In this document: positions 6,962 through 15,535 of the stretch, one piece after another
Position numbering within the stretch: the stretch's first letter is position 1
Layout of the letters: every line of letters starts with the position of its first letter
Assembly: GCF_014204515.1 (NCBI RefSeq)
Contig: NZ_JACHLI010000003.1
Coordinates: 223,591-287,590 of the forward strand
Length of the DNA stretch: 64,000 nt
Reading direction: 5' to 3'
From: Pseudomonas nitroreducens
Lineage (GTDB): Bacteria; Pseudomonadota; Gammaproteobacteria; Pseudomonadales; Pseudomonadaceae
Program-made: the position numbers and the translations under genes
Notes under the pieces: generated by a model
The model's input: only the letters and a program-made list of their open reading frames with translations
What the model was told of the DNA's origin: nothing
The model's database searches: none

Positions 6962-8506
6962 ATGTCAGGCCCTATTCGTGTGTTCGCGCTTTCTCTTCTC
7001 GTCGTCGCTCTGTCCCTGCAGGGTTGCAGCAGCCACGGCGGCAGCAGTCATCACCGTTCCAGCGACAGCGGCACCAGCGGTACCCAGGGCGATGGGTCGG
7101 GGTCCGGTGGCGATGGCAGCGGTGGCAGTGGCGGTACCGGCTCCGGCGGCGATGGCAGCGGGAGCGGTGGCGACGGCTCCGGCAGTGGTGGCAACGGCAA
7201 CGGTAATGGTGGTGGCGATGGGAATGGCAATGGCGGTACGACCACACCACCGGCCAGCACCACCGGCAACGTGCTGACCGAAACCGGCGAGGCCGTCTCC
7301 AGCGCTGGCGCCACCGTCAACACCCTGGCCGCCGTGGTGCGGACCGTCAAAGTACCGGTGCTCGGCGATGGCGTGACCGATAACGCCGGCAACCTGATCC
7401 AGCAGGTCGGCGAAGGCGTCGACAGTGTCGGCAGCGGCGTCACCGACGGCCTCGGCCAGCTCGGCAACAACCCCAACGCCGTGGGCACCACCGTAGCCGG
7501 CGTTACCGGCCTGGTCAGCCACACCGGCGGCGCGGTCAGCAGCCTGGGCGATACGGTCGCGGCCATCGGTGATGCCCCGGTACTGGCCAATACCCCGCTC
7601 AAGGGCGTGACCGGCCAGGTCGGCGGTCTGGTGGACGGCGTCGGCGGCAAGATCACCATGCTCGGCGACTCCCTCAGCGGCGCAGTCACCAGCGGCCCGC
7701 TGAGCCAGCTGACCACTCAGCTGAGCGGCACCACCGCCGGTCTGGTCGGCCAGGTCGAAGGAACCACCCGCGGTATCGGCGCTGCCACTGGACTGGCAGC
7801 GCCGGTGAACAACCTGCTGACCACCGTCGGCGGCGTCGTGACCCAGACAGGCAACCAGGTCGCCAGCCCGAATCCGGCGCTGGCCCCGGTCGGCGGCATC
7901 GTCAGCAATACGGGTCAGGCAGTCAGCGCTGCAGGCGGTCTGGTCAACGGCAGCAATCCGGGCGGTGGGCTGCTCGGCAACGTGACCGGATCGCTGGGCG
8001 GTGCAGTCGGCGGCAGTAATCCGGTGGGTGGGCTGATCAGTGGCGTGACCGGTGCACTGGGTGGTGCAACCAGCGGCAGCAATCCGGTCGGCGGGCTGGT
8101 CGGCGGAGTGACCGGTGCCCTGGGTGGCGCAGCCGGCGGCGGCAATCCGGTGGGCGGCCTGGTCGGCGGTGTGACCGGCGCGGTCGGCGGTCTGACCGGT
8201 TCCCTCGGCGGCGCCGCCGGGGGCAGCAATCCGGTCGGCGGCCTGGTCAACGGCGTGGCCGGTACCCTGGGCAATGTAACCAGCGGCCTGACAGGCGGCG
8301 GCGGTCTGACCGCCGGCGCAGGGCTGGGAATCGGCAGCAACAACCAGGGCTCGGGCGTGGCGGTAGGCGCCGGAGCCGGCACGACCAGCAGCACCAGCGG
8401 CCAGGGAGGCCTGCTGGGCAATACGCTGGGCGCCGTGGGCGGCACGCTGGGTGGTCTTACCGGCGGATTGGGTGGTGGATTGGCGATCGGTACGCCCAAG
8501 CAGTAA
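6962..8506 (+). CDS. Gly-rich repeat lipoprotein, candidate cargo of the adjacent TpsB-like transporter
   Basis: 514 aa, preceded by GGAGG at 6950-6954. A lipoprotein signal peptide ends in the lipobox LQGC (Cys22). Ser at +2 predicts outer-membrane sorting. Residues 25-92 are an almost pure Gly/Ser/Asp/Asn linker. From about residue 93 the chain is built of TG..V...G..V-like motifs rich in Gly, Val, Thr and Leu. Residues 330-441 hold five tandem units starting GSNPVGGL, four of 21 aa and one of 28 aa. There are no cysteines after Cys22. It has no recognisable TPS secretion domain. Automated pipelines may label such proteins collagen-like, but there is no true Gly-X-Y run. Probable function: surface or matrix adhesin. 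Confidence 0.8.
   Translation: MSGPIRVFALSLLVVALSLQGCSSHGGSSHHRSSDSGTSGTQGDGSGSGGDGSGGSGGTGSGGDGSGSGGDGSGSGGNGNGNGGGDGNGNGGTTTPPASTTGNVLTETGEAVSSAGATVNTLAAVVRTVKVPVLGDGVTDNAGNLIQQVGEGVDSVGSGVTDGLGQLGNNPNAVGTTVAGVTGLVSHTGGAVSSLGDTVAAIGDAPVLANTPLKGVTGQVGGLVDGVGGKITMLGDSLSGAVTSGPLSQLTTQLSGTTAGLVGQVEGTTRGIGAATGLAAPVNNLLTTVGGVVTQTGNQVASPNPALAPVGGIVSNTGQAVSAAGGLVNGSNPGGGLLGNVTGSLGGAVGGSNPVGGLISGVTGALGGATSGSNPVGGLVGGVTGALGGAAGGGNPVGGLVGGVTGAVGGLTGSLGGAAGGSNPVGGLVNGVAGTLGNVTSGLTGGGGLTAGAGLGIGSNNQGSGVAVGAGAGTTSSTSGQGGLLGNTLGAVGGTLGGLTGGLGGGLAIGTPKQ
7949..8284 (+). repeat. In-frame tandem coding repeats (63-nt units)
   Basis: Five in-frame units within the lipoprotein gene, each starting GSNP (or GGNP) and continuing VGGLVxGVTGALGGA. 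Four are 63 nt and one is 84 nt. Units differ by a few codons, so the array has drifted but could still vary in copy number. Confidence 0.85.
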
Positions 8507-8530
8507 TCCGAATTACGCCCATACTGTAGT

Positions 8531-8561
8531 GACCAGGAGCCGCCCACGGCTCCTGGTCTTT
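8531..8561 (+). terminator. Intra-operon terminator or attenuator
   Basis: A perfect 12-bp stem (GACCAGGAGCCG 8531-8542 / CGGCTCCTGGTC 8547-8558) with a CCCA loop followed by TTTT. It lies between the lipoprotein gene and the transporter gene. Partial read-through would give more lipoprotein than transporter transcript. Confidence 0.8.
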
Positions 8562-8590
8562 TCATGATGTCGGTCTCACGGAGGAGCCAG

Positions 8591-10258
8591 ATGCGCAAAC
8601 TCGCTGTCCTGCCCCTGTTGTTGGCTGCACCCCTGGCCTGGGCCGAGCGCCCGATCCAGCTCCCCGGTTCCGATATCGAACAGACCCTGCCCCGCCCCAA
8701 CCTTCCCGACGGCGAACTGCGCCCCAAGGCTCCCAAGGTCACCACCCCGGAGCCAGCGGCCAGCCAGCCGGTGCAGATCCTCCAGCAGAACATCCGCATC
8801 AAGCGCATCGAACTGGCCGGCGGCAAGCACTACCCGGTGGCCACCTGGAAGCCCCTGCTGGAACCGCTGACCCGGCGCACCATCCAGGTCAGCGAACTGG
8901 TGGCAGCGGCCAAGGCCATCACCCAGCGCTACCAGGAAGACGGCTACTTCATCTCCTTCGCCTACGTACCGAACCAGGACTTCAGCGGCGGCGTCGCGCG
9001 CATCGTCCTGGTCGAAGGCCACATCACCCAGGTGCGCAGCAACGGCGAGCTGGGCGTGCACCAGGCGCGGGTGGATCGCTGGATCGACAAGCTCAAGTCG
9101 GAGAAGCCGCTGACCCGCGAGAGCTTCGAGCGCTTCAGCGTGCTGATGAGCCGTGTGCCGGGCCTGCAGCTGGCGATGGCGCTCAACCCACCCACCACCA
9201 GTGATGGCGGCGCGGTGCTGGAGCTGGCCGGCAAACAGAAGCGCTTCGACACCGGGATGAACCTGGACTCGCGGCGCAACCAGCAGCGCGGCATCTTCAA
9301 CGCCGAGGTGATGTCGCTGCTCGGCTGGGGCGAGCAACTGCAGTACAGCTACCTCTACCCGCCGGGCGACGACCACGAGTACTACCGCGCCTGGAACTAC
9401 AGCCAACTGCTGGGCGACAACGGCGTGCAGCTGCAGGTCGGCTACTCCAAGTACAACGCACGCCCCGGCGACAACCTGTACCTGGCCAACGGCCTGGAGT
9501 TCGAACGGCACCGGCAGAACGAACGAGTCAGCGCCGGCCTCGGCCTGCCGCTGATGCTGCGCCGCGACCTGACCTGGGACGTCACCCTGCGCGGCTACAC
9601 GGTCAACGACGCCAGCCGCTACGACCTGGTCTACCCGGACATTCCCTATCGCGTCGAACAGAAGAGCAAGCTGCGGGTGGTCGGCGTGGAAACCGTGGTC
9701 CAGCAGTTCGCCGAGAAGCGCGTGCGCGCCGGCAGCCTGGCGGTCTACCAGGGACTCAACGGCATGGGCGCGCAGACTCCGGAGCCGGTGAAGAAGGACT
9801 TCACCCGCCTGCTCGGCTACGGCGCGCAGCAGGACCAGTTCGGCTCCAACTGGCAGGGCGTGGTCAGCGCCGCCTTCCAGTGGAGCGACGACGTGCTGCC
9901 GGACTCCGAACAGGTCACCTATGGCGGCGCCAACTTCGGCCGCGGCTACCCCGACGACCAGGCCACCGGCGACAAGGGTTGGGGCGCCTCCTACGAGGTC
10001 AACTATTCGTTCCTGCGGCAGAGCACGCTGCTCAGCCAGATCCAGCCCTACGTGGTCGCCGACACCGCCCGCACCCACTACAACCAGGGCGGCCAGACGC
10101 AAGCGAAGATGGGCTCGGCGGCGCTGGGCGTGCGCTTCTCCGACCGCAAGCACTACCTGGTGTCGGCGGAAGTGGCCAAACCCTTCGGCGACCGCGCGCT
10201 GGACAACAACGACCGTAGCGCGCGGCTGAACTTCACGTTCAGCTACCAGTTTCCCTGA
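8591..10258 (+). CDS. TpsB/FhaC/ShlB-family outer-membrane transporter
   Basis: 555 aa from MRKLAVLPLL, chosen because AGGAG sits 7 nt upstream; an in-frame ATG at 8564 lacks this. A Sec signal peptide ends AWA (about residue 18). A Pro-rich linker and the first POTRA segment follow (about 55-130), then a second POTRA (about 130-200). The remainder is a 16-strand barrel. The conserved arginine of the L6 tip is in FGRGYP (R451). The last strand ends FTFSYQFP. The family exports large proteins across the outer membrane. Its only neighbour on the same strand is the Gly-rich lipoprotein gene. Confidence 0.9.
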   Translation: MRKLAVLPLLLAAPLAWAERPIQLPGSDIEQTLPRPNLPDGELRPKAPKVTTPEPAASQPVQILQQNIRIKRIELAGGKHYPVATWKPLLEPLTRRTIQVSELVAAAKAITQRYQEDGYFISFAYVPNQDFSGGVARIVLVEGHITQVRSNGELGVHQARVDRWIDKLKSEKPLTRESFERFSVLMSRVPGLQLAMALNPPTTSDGGAVLELAGKQKRFDTGMNLDSRRNQQRGIFNAEVMSLLGWGEQLQYSYLYPPGDDHEYYRAWNYSQLLGDNGVQLQVGYSKYNARPGDNLYLANGLEFERHRQNERVSAGLGLPLMLRRDLTWDVTLRGYTVNDASRYDLVYPDIPYRVEQKSKLRVVGVETVVQQFAEKRVRAGSLAVYQGLNGMGAQTPEPVKKDFTRLLGYGAQQDQFGSNWQGVVSAAFQWSDDVLPDSEQVTYGGANFGRGYPDDQATGDKGWGASYEVNYSFLRQSTLLSQIQPYVVADTARTHYNQGGQTQAKMGSAALGVRFSDRKHYLVSAEVAKPFGDRALDNNDRSARLNFTFSYQFP

Positions 10259-10264
10259 GGCCGG

Positions 10265-11041
10265 TCACTGGGCCGGGCGCAGCGACTCGATGTAGGTCTT
10301 CAGCGAGTAGCCCAGCTGCGGCTCCAGCGCACCGACGCGCTTCTTCAGGCCGCGCAGGTTCAGCTCCTGGTCCAGCTTGGCGGGCACGAAGACGATCACG
10401 TTGCCCTCCGGCACCGGGCATTCCCAGTAGTGCCGGTGGAAGCGCCCGCGCAGCAGCGCCGCGCCCAGCGGACGGCCATCGTCGGTGCTCCACTGGTTGA
10501 TCACCAGCCAGCCGCCGGGGCGCAGGCGCTCGCGGCAGGTACCGAGGAAGTCCCAGGCGATGTGCGCCGGCGCCGGCCCGGTATCGGTGTAGAGGTCGAG
10601 GAAGATCAGGTCCGCCGGCTCGCACTCGGCCAGCTCCTGCACCGCGTCGCCGATGCGCAGGTTGAGGCGCTCATCCGCCACCAGCCCGAGGTGCTCGCGA
10701 GCCAGGCGCGGAATCGACGGGCGCAGCTCGATGGCTTCCACCTCGTCCAGCGGCAGGTACTTCAGGCAGGCCTGGGTCAGGCTACCGGCGCCGAAGCCGA
10801 GGAACAGCGCGCGGCGCGGACGCGAGTGACACAGCGCGCCGACCAGCATGGCGCGGGAATAGTCGTATTCCAGCCAGCTCGGATCGTCCATCAGCACGCA
10901 GCTCTGCTCGACCTCATCGCCAAATTCCAGGTAGCGATAGGCGCCGCTTTCCACAACGCGGATCACCCCGAAGTCATCGCGCTCCTCGACGATCAGCAGC
11001 TCTTCGTGGAGCGGCTCTTCGTTCAGCAGTTCCTCGCTCAT
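10265..11041 (-). CDS. Spermidine synthase-like SAM-fold protein
   Basis: 258 aa from MSEELLNEEP. The core is a Rossmann methyltransferase/spermidine-synthase fold: RRALFLGFGAGSLTQACLKYLP (motif I region), VEAIELRP (acidic end of strand 2), ADLIFLDLYTDTGPAP (active-site loop) and LRPGGWLVINQW. The N-terminal DYSRAMLVGAL segment also fits SpeE-like proteins. True polyamine activity is not certain, since many such orphan proteins differ in the substrate loop. Its ATG overlaps the stop of a small upstream ORF by 4 nt. It converges on the transporter gene with a 6-nt gap. Confidence 0.82.
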   Translation of the reverse strand: MSEELLNEEPLHEELLIVEERDDFGVIRVVESGAYRYLEFGDEVEQSCVLMDDPSWLEYDYSRAMLVGALCHSRPRRALFLGFGAGSLTQACLKYLPLDEVEAIELRPSIPRLAREHLGLVADERLNLRIGDAVQELAECEPADLIFLDLYTDTGPAPAHIAWDFLGTCRERLRPGGWLVINQWSTDDGRPLGAALLRGRFHRHYWECPVPEGNVIVFVPAKLDQELNLRGLKKRVGALEPQLGYSLKTYIESLRPAQ

Positions 11042-11256
11042 GACCGGCTCCGGGCGGCAGCGACCATGACCGTGCGCTCCGCCGGGAGCGGCGAACGGCA
11101 CGGATTGCCATTGAAATACAGGGGCTCGCGCACGCAATAATCCTTCGCATCAAGACGGCCAGCCACGACCGCCAGGTCGGCAAAGGCGCAAGAATAACAG
11201 CCCAAGAGGCACAACCGAGCATGCACCAGCGCAACGCTCCTCACGATGCAGCCCAT
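11038..11256 (-). CDS. Small secreted protein, coupled to the SpeE-like gene
   Basis: 72 aa from MGCIVRSVALVHARL; the exact start is uncertain and a GTG about 11 codons downstream is better placed after an AGGAG. A hydrophobic stretch LCLLGCYSCAFA looks like a signal peptide with cleavage before DLAVVAGRLD. The mature part has two cysteines (DYCVREP and GNPCRSP), which could form a disulphide. The stop overlaps the next start as ATGA (11038-11041), strong evidence of a real, translationally coupled gene. No family recognised. Confidence 0.55.
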   Translation of the reverse strand: MGCIVRSVALVHARLCLLGCYSCAFADLAVVAGRLDAKDYCVREPLYFNGNPCRSPLPAERTVMVAAARSRS

Positions 11257-11440
11257 CGACACCCTACCCCGGCGCAATTACGCCATCAGTTCGCTCGCGC
11301 GTGCTGCGCAGGCGGCTGATCGTTTCCCAGCGTTCCCCCTGGACAAGGATGTCCGCCCCTTCCCCACCCGGCGCCGCGCGGGGCAAAGGCCGAGCTGATA
11401 CCATGGGCCGATTACCGCCCCTAGCCGCAAAGAGCCGCCG

Positions 11441-12787
11441 ATGAGCCTGCCCTGGAGTCCCGACAGCTGGAGAAGCAAGCCGATCCAGCAACAGCCCGCC
11501 TACCCCGACGCCCACCGCGTGAGCGAAGTCGAGCGCACCCTGGCGAGCTTCCCACCGCTGGTGTTCGCCGGCGAGGCCCGTGAGCTGCGCCGACAGTTCG
11601 CCGAGGTCACTGCCGGGCGCGCCTTCCTGCTGCAGGGCGGCGACTGCGCCGAGAGCTTCGCCGAGTTCTCCGCGGCGAAGATCCGCGACACCTTCAAGGT
11701 GCTGTTGCAGATGGCCGTGGTGATGACCTTCGCCGCCGGCTGCCCGGTGGTGAAGGTCGGACGCATGGCCGGGCAGTTCGCCAAGCCGCGCTCCTCCGGC
11801 GAGGAAACCATCGCCGGCGTGACCCTGCCGGCGTATCGCGGCGACATCGTCAACGGCATCGGCTTCGACGAGAAGAGCCGCGTGCCGGACCCGGAGCGCC
11901 TGCTGCAGGCCTACCACCAGTCCACCGCCTCGCTGAACCTGCTGCGCGCCTTCGCCGGCGGCGGCTTTGCCGACCTGCACCAGGTGCACCAGTGGAACCT
12001 CGACTTCATCGCCAACTCGGCGTTGTCCGAGCGTTACCAGCAACTGGCCGACCGTATCGACGAGACACTCGCCTTCATGCGTGCCTGCGGCCTGGACACG
12101 GCGCCGCAGTTGCGCGAGACCAGCTTCTTCACCGCCCACGAGGCGCTGCTGCTGAACTATGAAGAGGCCTTCATCCGCCGCGACAGCCTCACCGGCGACT
12201 GGTACGACTGCTCGGCGCACATGCTGTGGATCGGCGACCGCACCCGCCAGCTCGACGGCGCCCACGTGGAAATGCTGCGCGGCGTCGGCAATCCCATCGG
12301 CGTCAAGGTCGGCCCGAGCATGGACAGCGAGGAACTGATCCGCCTGATCGACATCCTCAACCCGGACAACGACCCCGGCCGCCTCAACCTCATCGTGCGC
12401 ATGGGCGCGGACAAGGTCGGCGACGGCCTGCCGCGGCTGATCCAGACCGTGCAGCGCGAAGGCAAGCAGGTGCTGTGGAGTTCCGACCCCATGCACGGCA
12501 ACACCATCAAGGCCTCCAGCGGCTACAAGACCCGCGACTTCGCGCGCATCCTCGCCGAGGTCCGGCAGTTCTTCGAGGTGCACCAGGCCGAGGGCAGCCA
12601 TGCCGGCGGCATCCACATCGAGATGACCGGGCAGAACGTCACCGAGTGCATCGGCGGCGCACGACCGATCACCGAGGATGGCTTGAGCGATCGCTACCAC
12701 ACCCACTGCGACCCGCGCCTGAACGCCGACCAGTCGCTGGAGCTGGCCTTCCTCATTGCGGAAACGCTGAAACAGGTGCGTCGCTGA
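11441..12787 (+). CDS. Class II 3-deoxy-7-phosphoheptulonate synthase
   Basis: 448 aa. It condenses phosphoenolpyruvate with erythrose 4-phosphate, the first step of the shikimate pathway. Class II signatures are present: LLQGGDCAESF near residue 64, RIGRMAGQFAKPRS-type (KVGRMAGQFAKPRSS here), KVGPSMDSEEL and SSDPMHGNT. The length is the short bacterial class II form, like the housekeeping class II enzyme (PA2843) of P. aeruginosa rather than phenazine-cluster PhzC. It stands alone and no leader peptide is visible upstream. Confidence 0.93.
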   Translation: MSLPWSPDSWRSKPIQQQPAYPDAHRVSEVERTLASFPPLVFAGEARELRRQFAEVTAGRAFLLQGGDCAESFAEFSAAKIRDTFKVLLQMAVVMTFAAGCPVVKVGRMAGQFAKPRSSGEETIAGVTLPAYRGDIVNGIGFDEKSRVPDPERLLQAYHQSTASLNLLRAFAGGGFADLHQVHQWNLDFIANSALSERYQQLADRIDETLAFMRACGLDTAPQLRETSFFTAHEALLLNYEEAFIRRDSLTGDWYDCSAHMLWIGDRTRQLDGAHVEMLRGVGNPIGVKVGPSMDSEELIRLIDILNPDNDPGRLNLIVRMGADKVGDGLPRLIQTVQREGKQVLWSSDPMHGNTIKASSGYKTRDFARILAEVRQFFEVHQAEGSHAGGIHIEMTGQNVTECIGGARPITEDGLSDRYHTHCDPRLNADQSLELAFLIAETLKQVRR

Positions 12788-12916
12788 ATCTGACGCGAGT
12801 CTCAGGCCATTCCTAAAACCACTTCCGTTGATTGACGGTGCCGGGGTGTCTACCTAGAGTGGCGCCCCGCGCGGCAGCCGCCGCGCCATGGAAATCCGTC
12901 AACCAAGGAAGACTCG

Positions 12917-13678
12917 ATGTCACTGCACCGCTCCCTCCTCGCCCTGCTCATCGGCGCCAGCGCCGCACTCTCCGGCTGCCAGAACATGAACACCGACAGC
13001 CTCGTGCAGTCCGGCATGATGGCCATGAAGGCCGCCACCCTGAGCGACGCCGAGATCAAGCAGGTCGCCGACGAGGCGTGCGCCAAGCAGGACGCCGCCG
13101 CGCAGATCGCTCCGGCTTCCAGCCCCTACACCAAGCGCCTGGACAAGATCGCCGCCGCCCTGGGCAACCCGCTCAGCGGCACCACGGTCAACTACAAGGT
13201 CTACGTCACCGACGACATCAACGCCTTCGCCATGGCCAACGGTTGCGTGCGCGTTTATTCCGGCCTGATGGACCTGATGACCGACAACGAGGTGGAAGGC
13301 GTGCTCGGCCACGAGATCGGCCACGTCGCCCTGGGCCACATCAAGAAAGCCACGCAGACCGCCTACGCCGCTGCCGCAGCGCGCACCGCTGCCTCGGCCG
13401 CCGGCAACAGCACGGTCGCCGCGCTGTCGCAGTCGCAGCTGGGCGAAATCGGTGAGGCGCTGATCAACGCGCAGTTCTCCCAGTCGCAGGAATCGGCAGC
13501 CGACGACTACTCCTTCGACCTGCTGAAGAAACGCGGTATCCAGCTCGACGGTCTGGCCAGCGCCTTCGACAAGCTGGCCAAGCTCAGCGGTGGCGAAGAG
13601 AGCAGCATGTTCGACTCGCACCCGGGCTCCGCCGATCGCGCGGCGCATATCCGCCAGCGCATCGCCAGCGGCAAGTGA
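12917..13678 (+). CDS. M48 family metalloprotease lipoprotein (LoiP/YggG-like)
   Basis: 253 aa. The signal peptide ends in the lipobox LSGC (Cys21), with Gln at +2 predicting the outer membrane. The catalytic motif is HEIGH (H132, E133, H136), followed by ALGHIKK. A later SQESAADDYSFDLL segment supplies the third ligand region. This matches the periplasmic LoiP group, which takes part in outer-membrane quality control. AAGGAAG precedes the ATG. A hairpin terminator follows immediately. Confidence 0.92.
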   Translation: MSLHRSLLALLIGASAALSGCQNMNTDSLVQSGMMAMKAATLSDAEIKQVADEACAKQDAAAQIAPASSPYTKRLDKIAAALGNPLSGTTVNYKVYVTDDINAFAMANGCVRVYSGLMDLMTDNEVEGVLGHEIGHVALGHIKKATQTAYAAAAARTAASAAGNSTVAALSQSQLGEIGEALINAQFSQSQESAADDYSFDLLKKRGIQLDGLASAFDKLAKLSGGEESSMFDSHPGSADRAAHIRQRIASGK

Positions 13679-13684
13679 CGACGG

Positions 13685-13712
13685 AACGGGCCTCTTCAGA
13701 GGCCCGTTTTCT
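13685..13712. terminator. Convergent terminator, M48 protease / YcaQ-like gene
   Basis: ACGGGCCTC / GAGGCCCGT stem with a TTCA loop followed by TTTCTTTC on the plus strand. It lies between two convergent genes. Confidence 0.8.
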
Positions 13713-13713
13713 T

Positions 13714-14934
13714 TCAGGCCTGCGCCAACAGCCCCTGCAAGCGCTCACCGGACGGCCGCCGGCAATTCACCGCCACCCGCTCCAGGCCCAGCCAGCGCGC
13801 CATCTCGCCCAGATGACGAGCCAGCGCAGCTTGTCCCTCCTCGCCCAAGCCCCTTTCCTCTTCGTGGACGGCGTGCACCACCAGCCTGCCGGAGGCACGA
13901 TCCGAACGCAGGTCGACCCGCGCCGCCAGGCGCTCGTCGAACAGGAAGGGCAGCACGTAGTAGCCGTAGATGCGCTTGTGCTGCGGCGTGTAGATCTCCA
14001 GGCGATAGCGGAAGTCGAACAGCCGCTCGGTGCGGGCGCGCTCCCAGACCAGCGAATCGAAGGGCGAGAGCAAGGCGCTGGCGCGGACCTTGCGCGGAAT
14101 CACCGGCTCCGCCAGGCAATAGGCCGGCGCCTGCCAGCCCTGGACCTGCACCGGCAACAGCTCACCCGCCTCCACCAGTTCGGCCAGCCTTGCCTTGCTG
14201 TCAGCGGGCTCCAGGCGGAAGTAATCACGCAGGTCCTTCTCGGTGGCCACGCCCAGCGCTTGCGCCGAATGCAGCAGCAACTGGCGCTGTGCCTCGGCTT
14301 CGTCCAGTTCGGGATGCTGCAGCAGGTCGGCGGGCAGGACCCGCTCCGGCAAATCGTATAGGCGCTCGAAGCCGCGCCGCCCGGCGACCGTCACCTCGCC
14401 CGCCGCGAACAGCCATTCCAGCGCATGCTTCTCGTCACTCCAATCCCACCAGGGGCCGGCGCGCTCTTCGCGGGTGGTCAGGCTGCCGGCACCCAGCGCG
14501 CCTTGTTCACGCACAGCACTCAGCACGCGCTGGATCACCACCTGCTGCTCGCGACCGAAGCGCGCCAGTTGCTGGTAGATGCCGCGCCCCTCAGCAGCGC
14601 GGCGCATGCGCCAGCGCATCAGTGGGTAGAGCTGCAGCGGCAGCAGGGACGCCTCGTGGCCCCAGTATTCGAACAGCCGGCGATGCCGACCGCCGCTCCA
14701 GGCAGCCTCCTCCAGCAGGGTCGGCGAGTAGTTGCCCAGGCGCGAGAACAGCGGCAGGTAGTGCGAGCGCACCAGCGCATTCACCGAGTCGATCTGCAGC
14801 ACGCCCAGGCGCTCCAGCAGGCTGCGCACATGCCGGCGCTGCACCTCGCCACCCGGCTTGCGCAGGGTGAAGCCCTGGGCGGCCAGGGCGAGGCGGCGGG
14901 CCTGCTTGAGGGACAGGGATTCGACGGTCGACAT
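13714..14934 (-). CDS. YcaQ/AlkX-type DNA glycosylase (winged helix, HTH_42)
   Basis: 406 aa from MSTVESLSLKQARRLA; the longer ORF adds 14 unlikely residues. LGVLQIDSVNALVRSHYLPLFSRLG carries the QxD motif (Q47, D49) that marks the YcaQ branch, as opposed to the QxQ of AlkZ. The family uses winged-helix domains to unhook interstrand crosslinks and excise bulky alkylated bases. SPFDSLVWERARTERLFDFRYRLEIYTP in the C-terminal half is also family typical. It converges with the M48 protease gene. Confidence 0.88.
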   Translation of the reverse strand: MSTVESLSLKQARRLALAAQGFTLRKPGGEVQRRHVRSLLERLGVLQIDSVNALVRSHYLPLFSRLGNYSPTLLEEAAWSGGRHRRLFEYWGHEASLLPLQLYPLMRWRMRRAAEGRGIYQQLARFGREQQVVIQRVLSAVREQGALGAGSLTTREERAGPWWDWSDEKHALEWLFAAGEVTVAGRRGFERLYDLPERVLPADLLQHPELDEAEAQRQLLLHSAQALGVATEKDLRDYFRLEPADSKARLAELVEAGELLPVQVQGWQAPAYCLAEPVIPRKVRASALLSPFDSLVWERARTERLFDFRYRLEIYTPQHKRIYGYYVLPFLFDERLAARVDLRSDRASGRLVVHAVHEEERGLGEEGQAALARHLGEMARWLGLERVAVNCRRPSGERLQGLLAQA

Positions 14935-14994
14935 CGTGGCCTCCAGGGCTGGGCGAGCCCTAGAGCCTAACGCCAATCGCCGCGCCTGACTGCA

Positions 14995-15465
14995 TCAGGC
15001 AGGTTCGCCGAGCCGTTCGGGCATCGGGAAGGGTCGGGCGAAGGTGAAGACCTCCGGCGACGGGCCGTCCAGCCGCAGACGCTCCAGGCGTTCACGGGCC
15101 ATGGCCACGTCCGGCAGTTCACCCGCCGGCAGCCACCACAGCGCCAGGCTCGGCGACGGCAGGCGCTCCATCCAGTCGCGCTTGCTGCGCAGCACCTGCA
15201 GGTGTTCGCCGGCGTAGACGTAGTCCTTGAGCGCCTCCACCGACTCCCACACCGACAGGTTGACGATGATCAGCGGGTCGTCGAAGACGCGGATGGAGGT
15301 GGCGTCGCCCTCCTCGGTCTGCAGGCGCCAGACGAAGCCGCGGCTGCGCTCGGCGAGGGCGTTGATGTGATCGAGCTGGTCGACGAACCCCTTCATCAGC
15401 GGGTGATCCAGCGGGGCACGGGCCTTGGCGATATTGACCTGGGCGAGGTGGTAATTCACGGACAT
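14995..15465 (-). CDS. DUF3291 domain protein
   Basis: 156 aa from MSVNYHLAQVNIAKA. The NIAKARAPLDHPLMKGFVDQLDHINALAERSRGFVWR opening and the LSVWESVEALKDYVY block match the DUF3291 family, which looks like a dimeric alpha/beta barrel of the antibiotic-monooxygenase type. Function unknown, cytoplasmic. It is probably in one transcript with the DUF1127 gene upstream, 70 nt away. Confidence 0.82.
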   Translation of the reverse strand: MSVNYHLAQVNIAKARAPLDHPLMKGFVDQLDHINALAERSRGFVWRLQTEEGDATSIRVFDDPLIIVNLSVWESVEALKDYVYAGEHLQVLRSKRDWMERLPSPSLALWWLPAGELPDVAMARERLERLRLDGPSPEVFTFARPFPMPERLGEPA

Positions 15466-15535
15466 GGGCTTCCTTGTCATGTTTCTTCTCTTATGAAAGC
15501 GGGCGGCACGGCGAGGGTCCGCGCCGCCCGGCGGC

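Noticed and set aside
7023..7240. True collagen triple helix in the lipoprotein linker
   Set aside because: The stretch is Gly/Ser/Asp-rich but Gly is not at every third residue and proline is absent.
6948..7277. Second ORF overlapping the start of the lipoprotein gene in another frame
   Set aside because: Ala/Val-rich shadow of the Gly/Ser-rich linker; the 6962 frame has the lipobox and spaced GGAGG.
8576..10153. 525-aa minus-strand ORF opposite the TpsB-like gene
   Set aside because: His/Ala/Val/Gly-rich shadow with no motif; the plus-strand transporter has signal peptide, POTRA and L6 arginine.
11441..12787. Phenazine-cluster PhzC
   Set aside because: Class II DAHP synthase sequence fits, but no other phz gene is nearby, so a housekeeping shikimate role is more likely.
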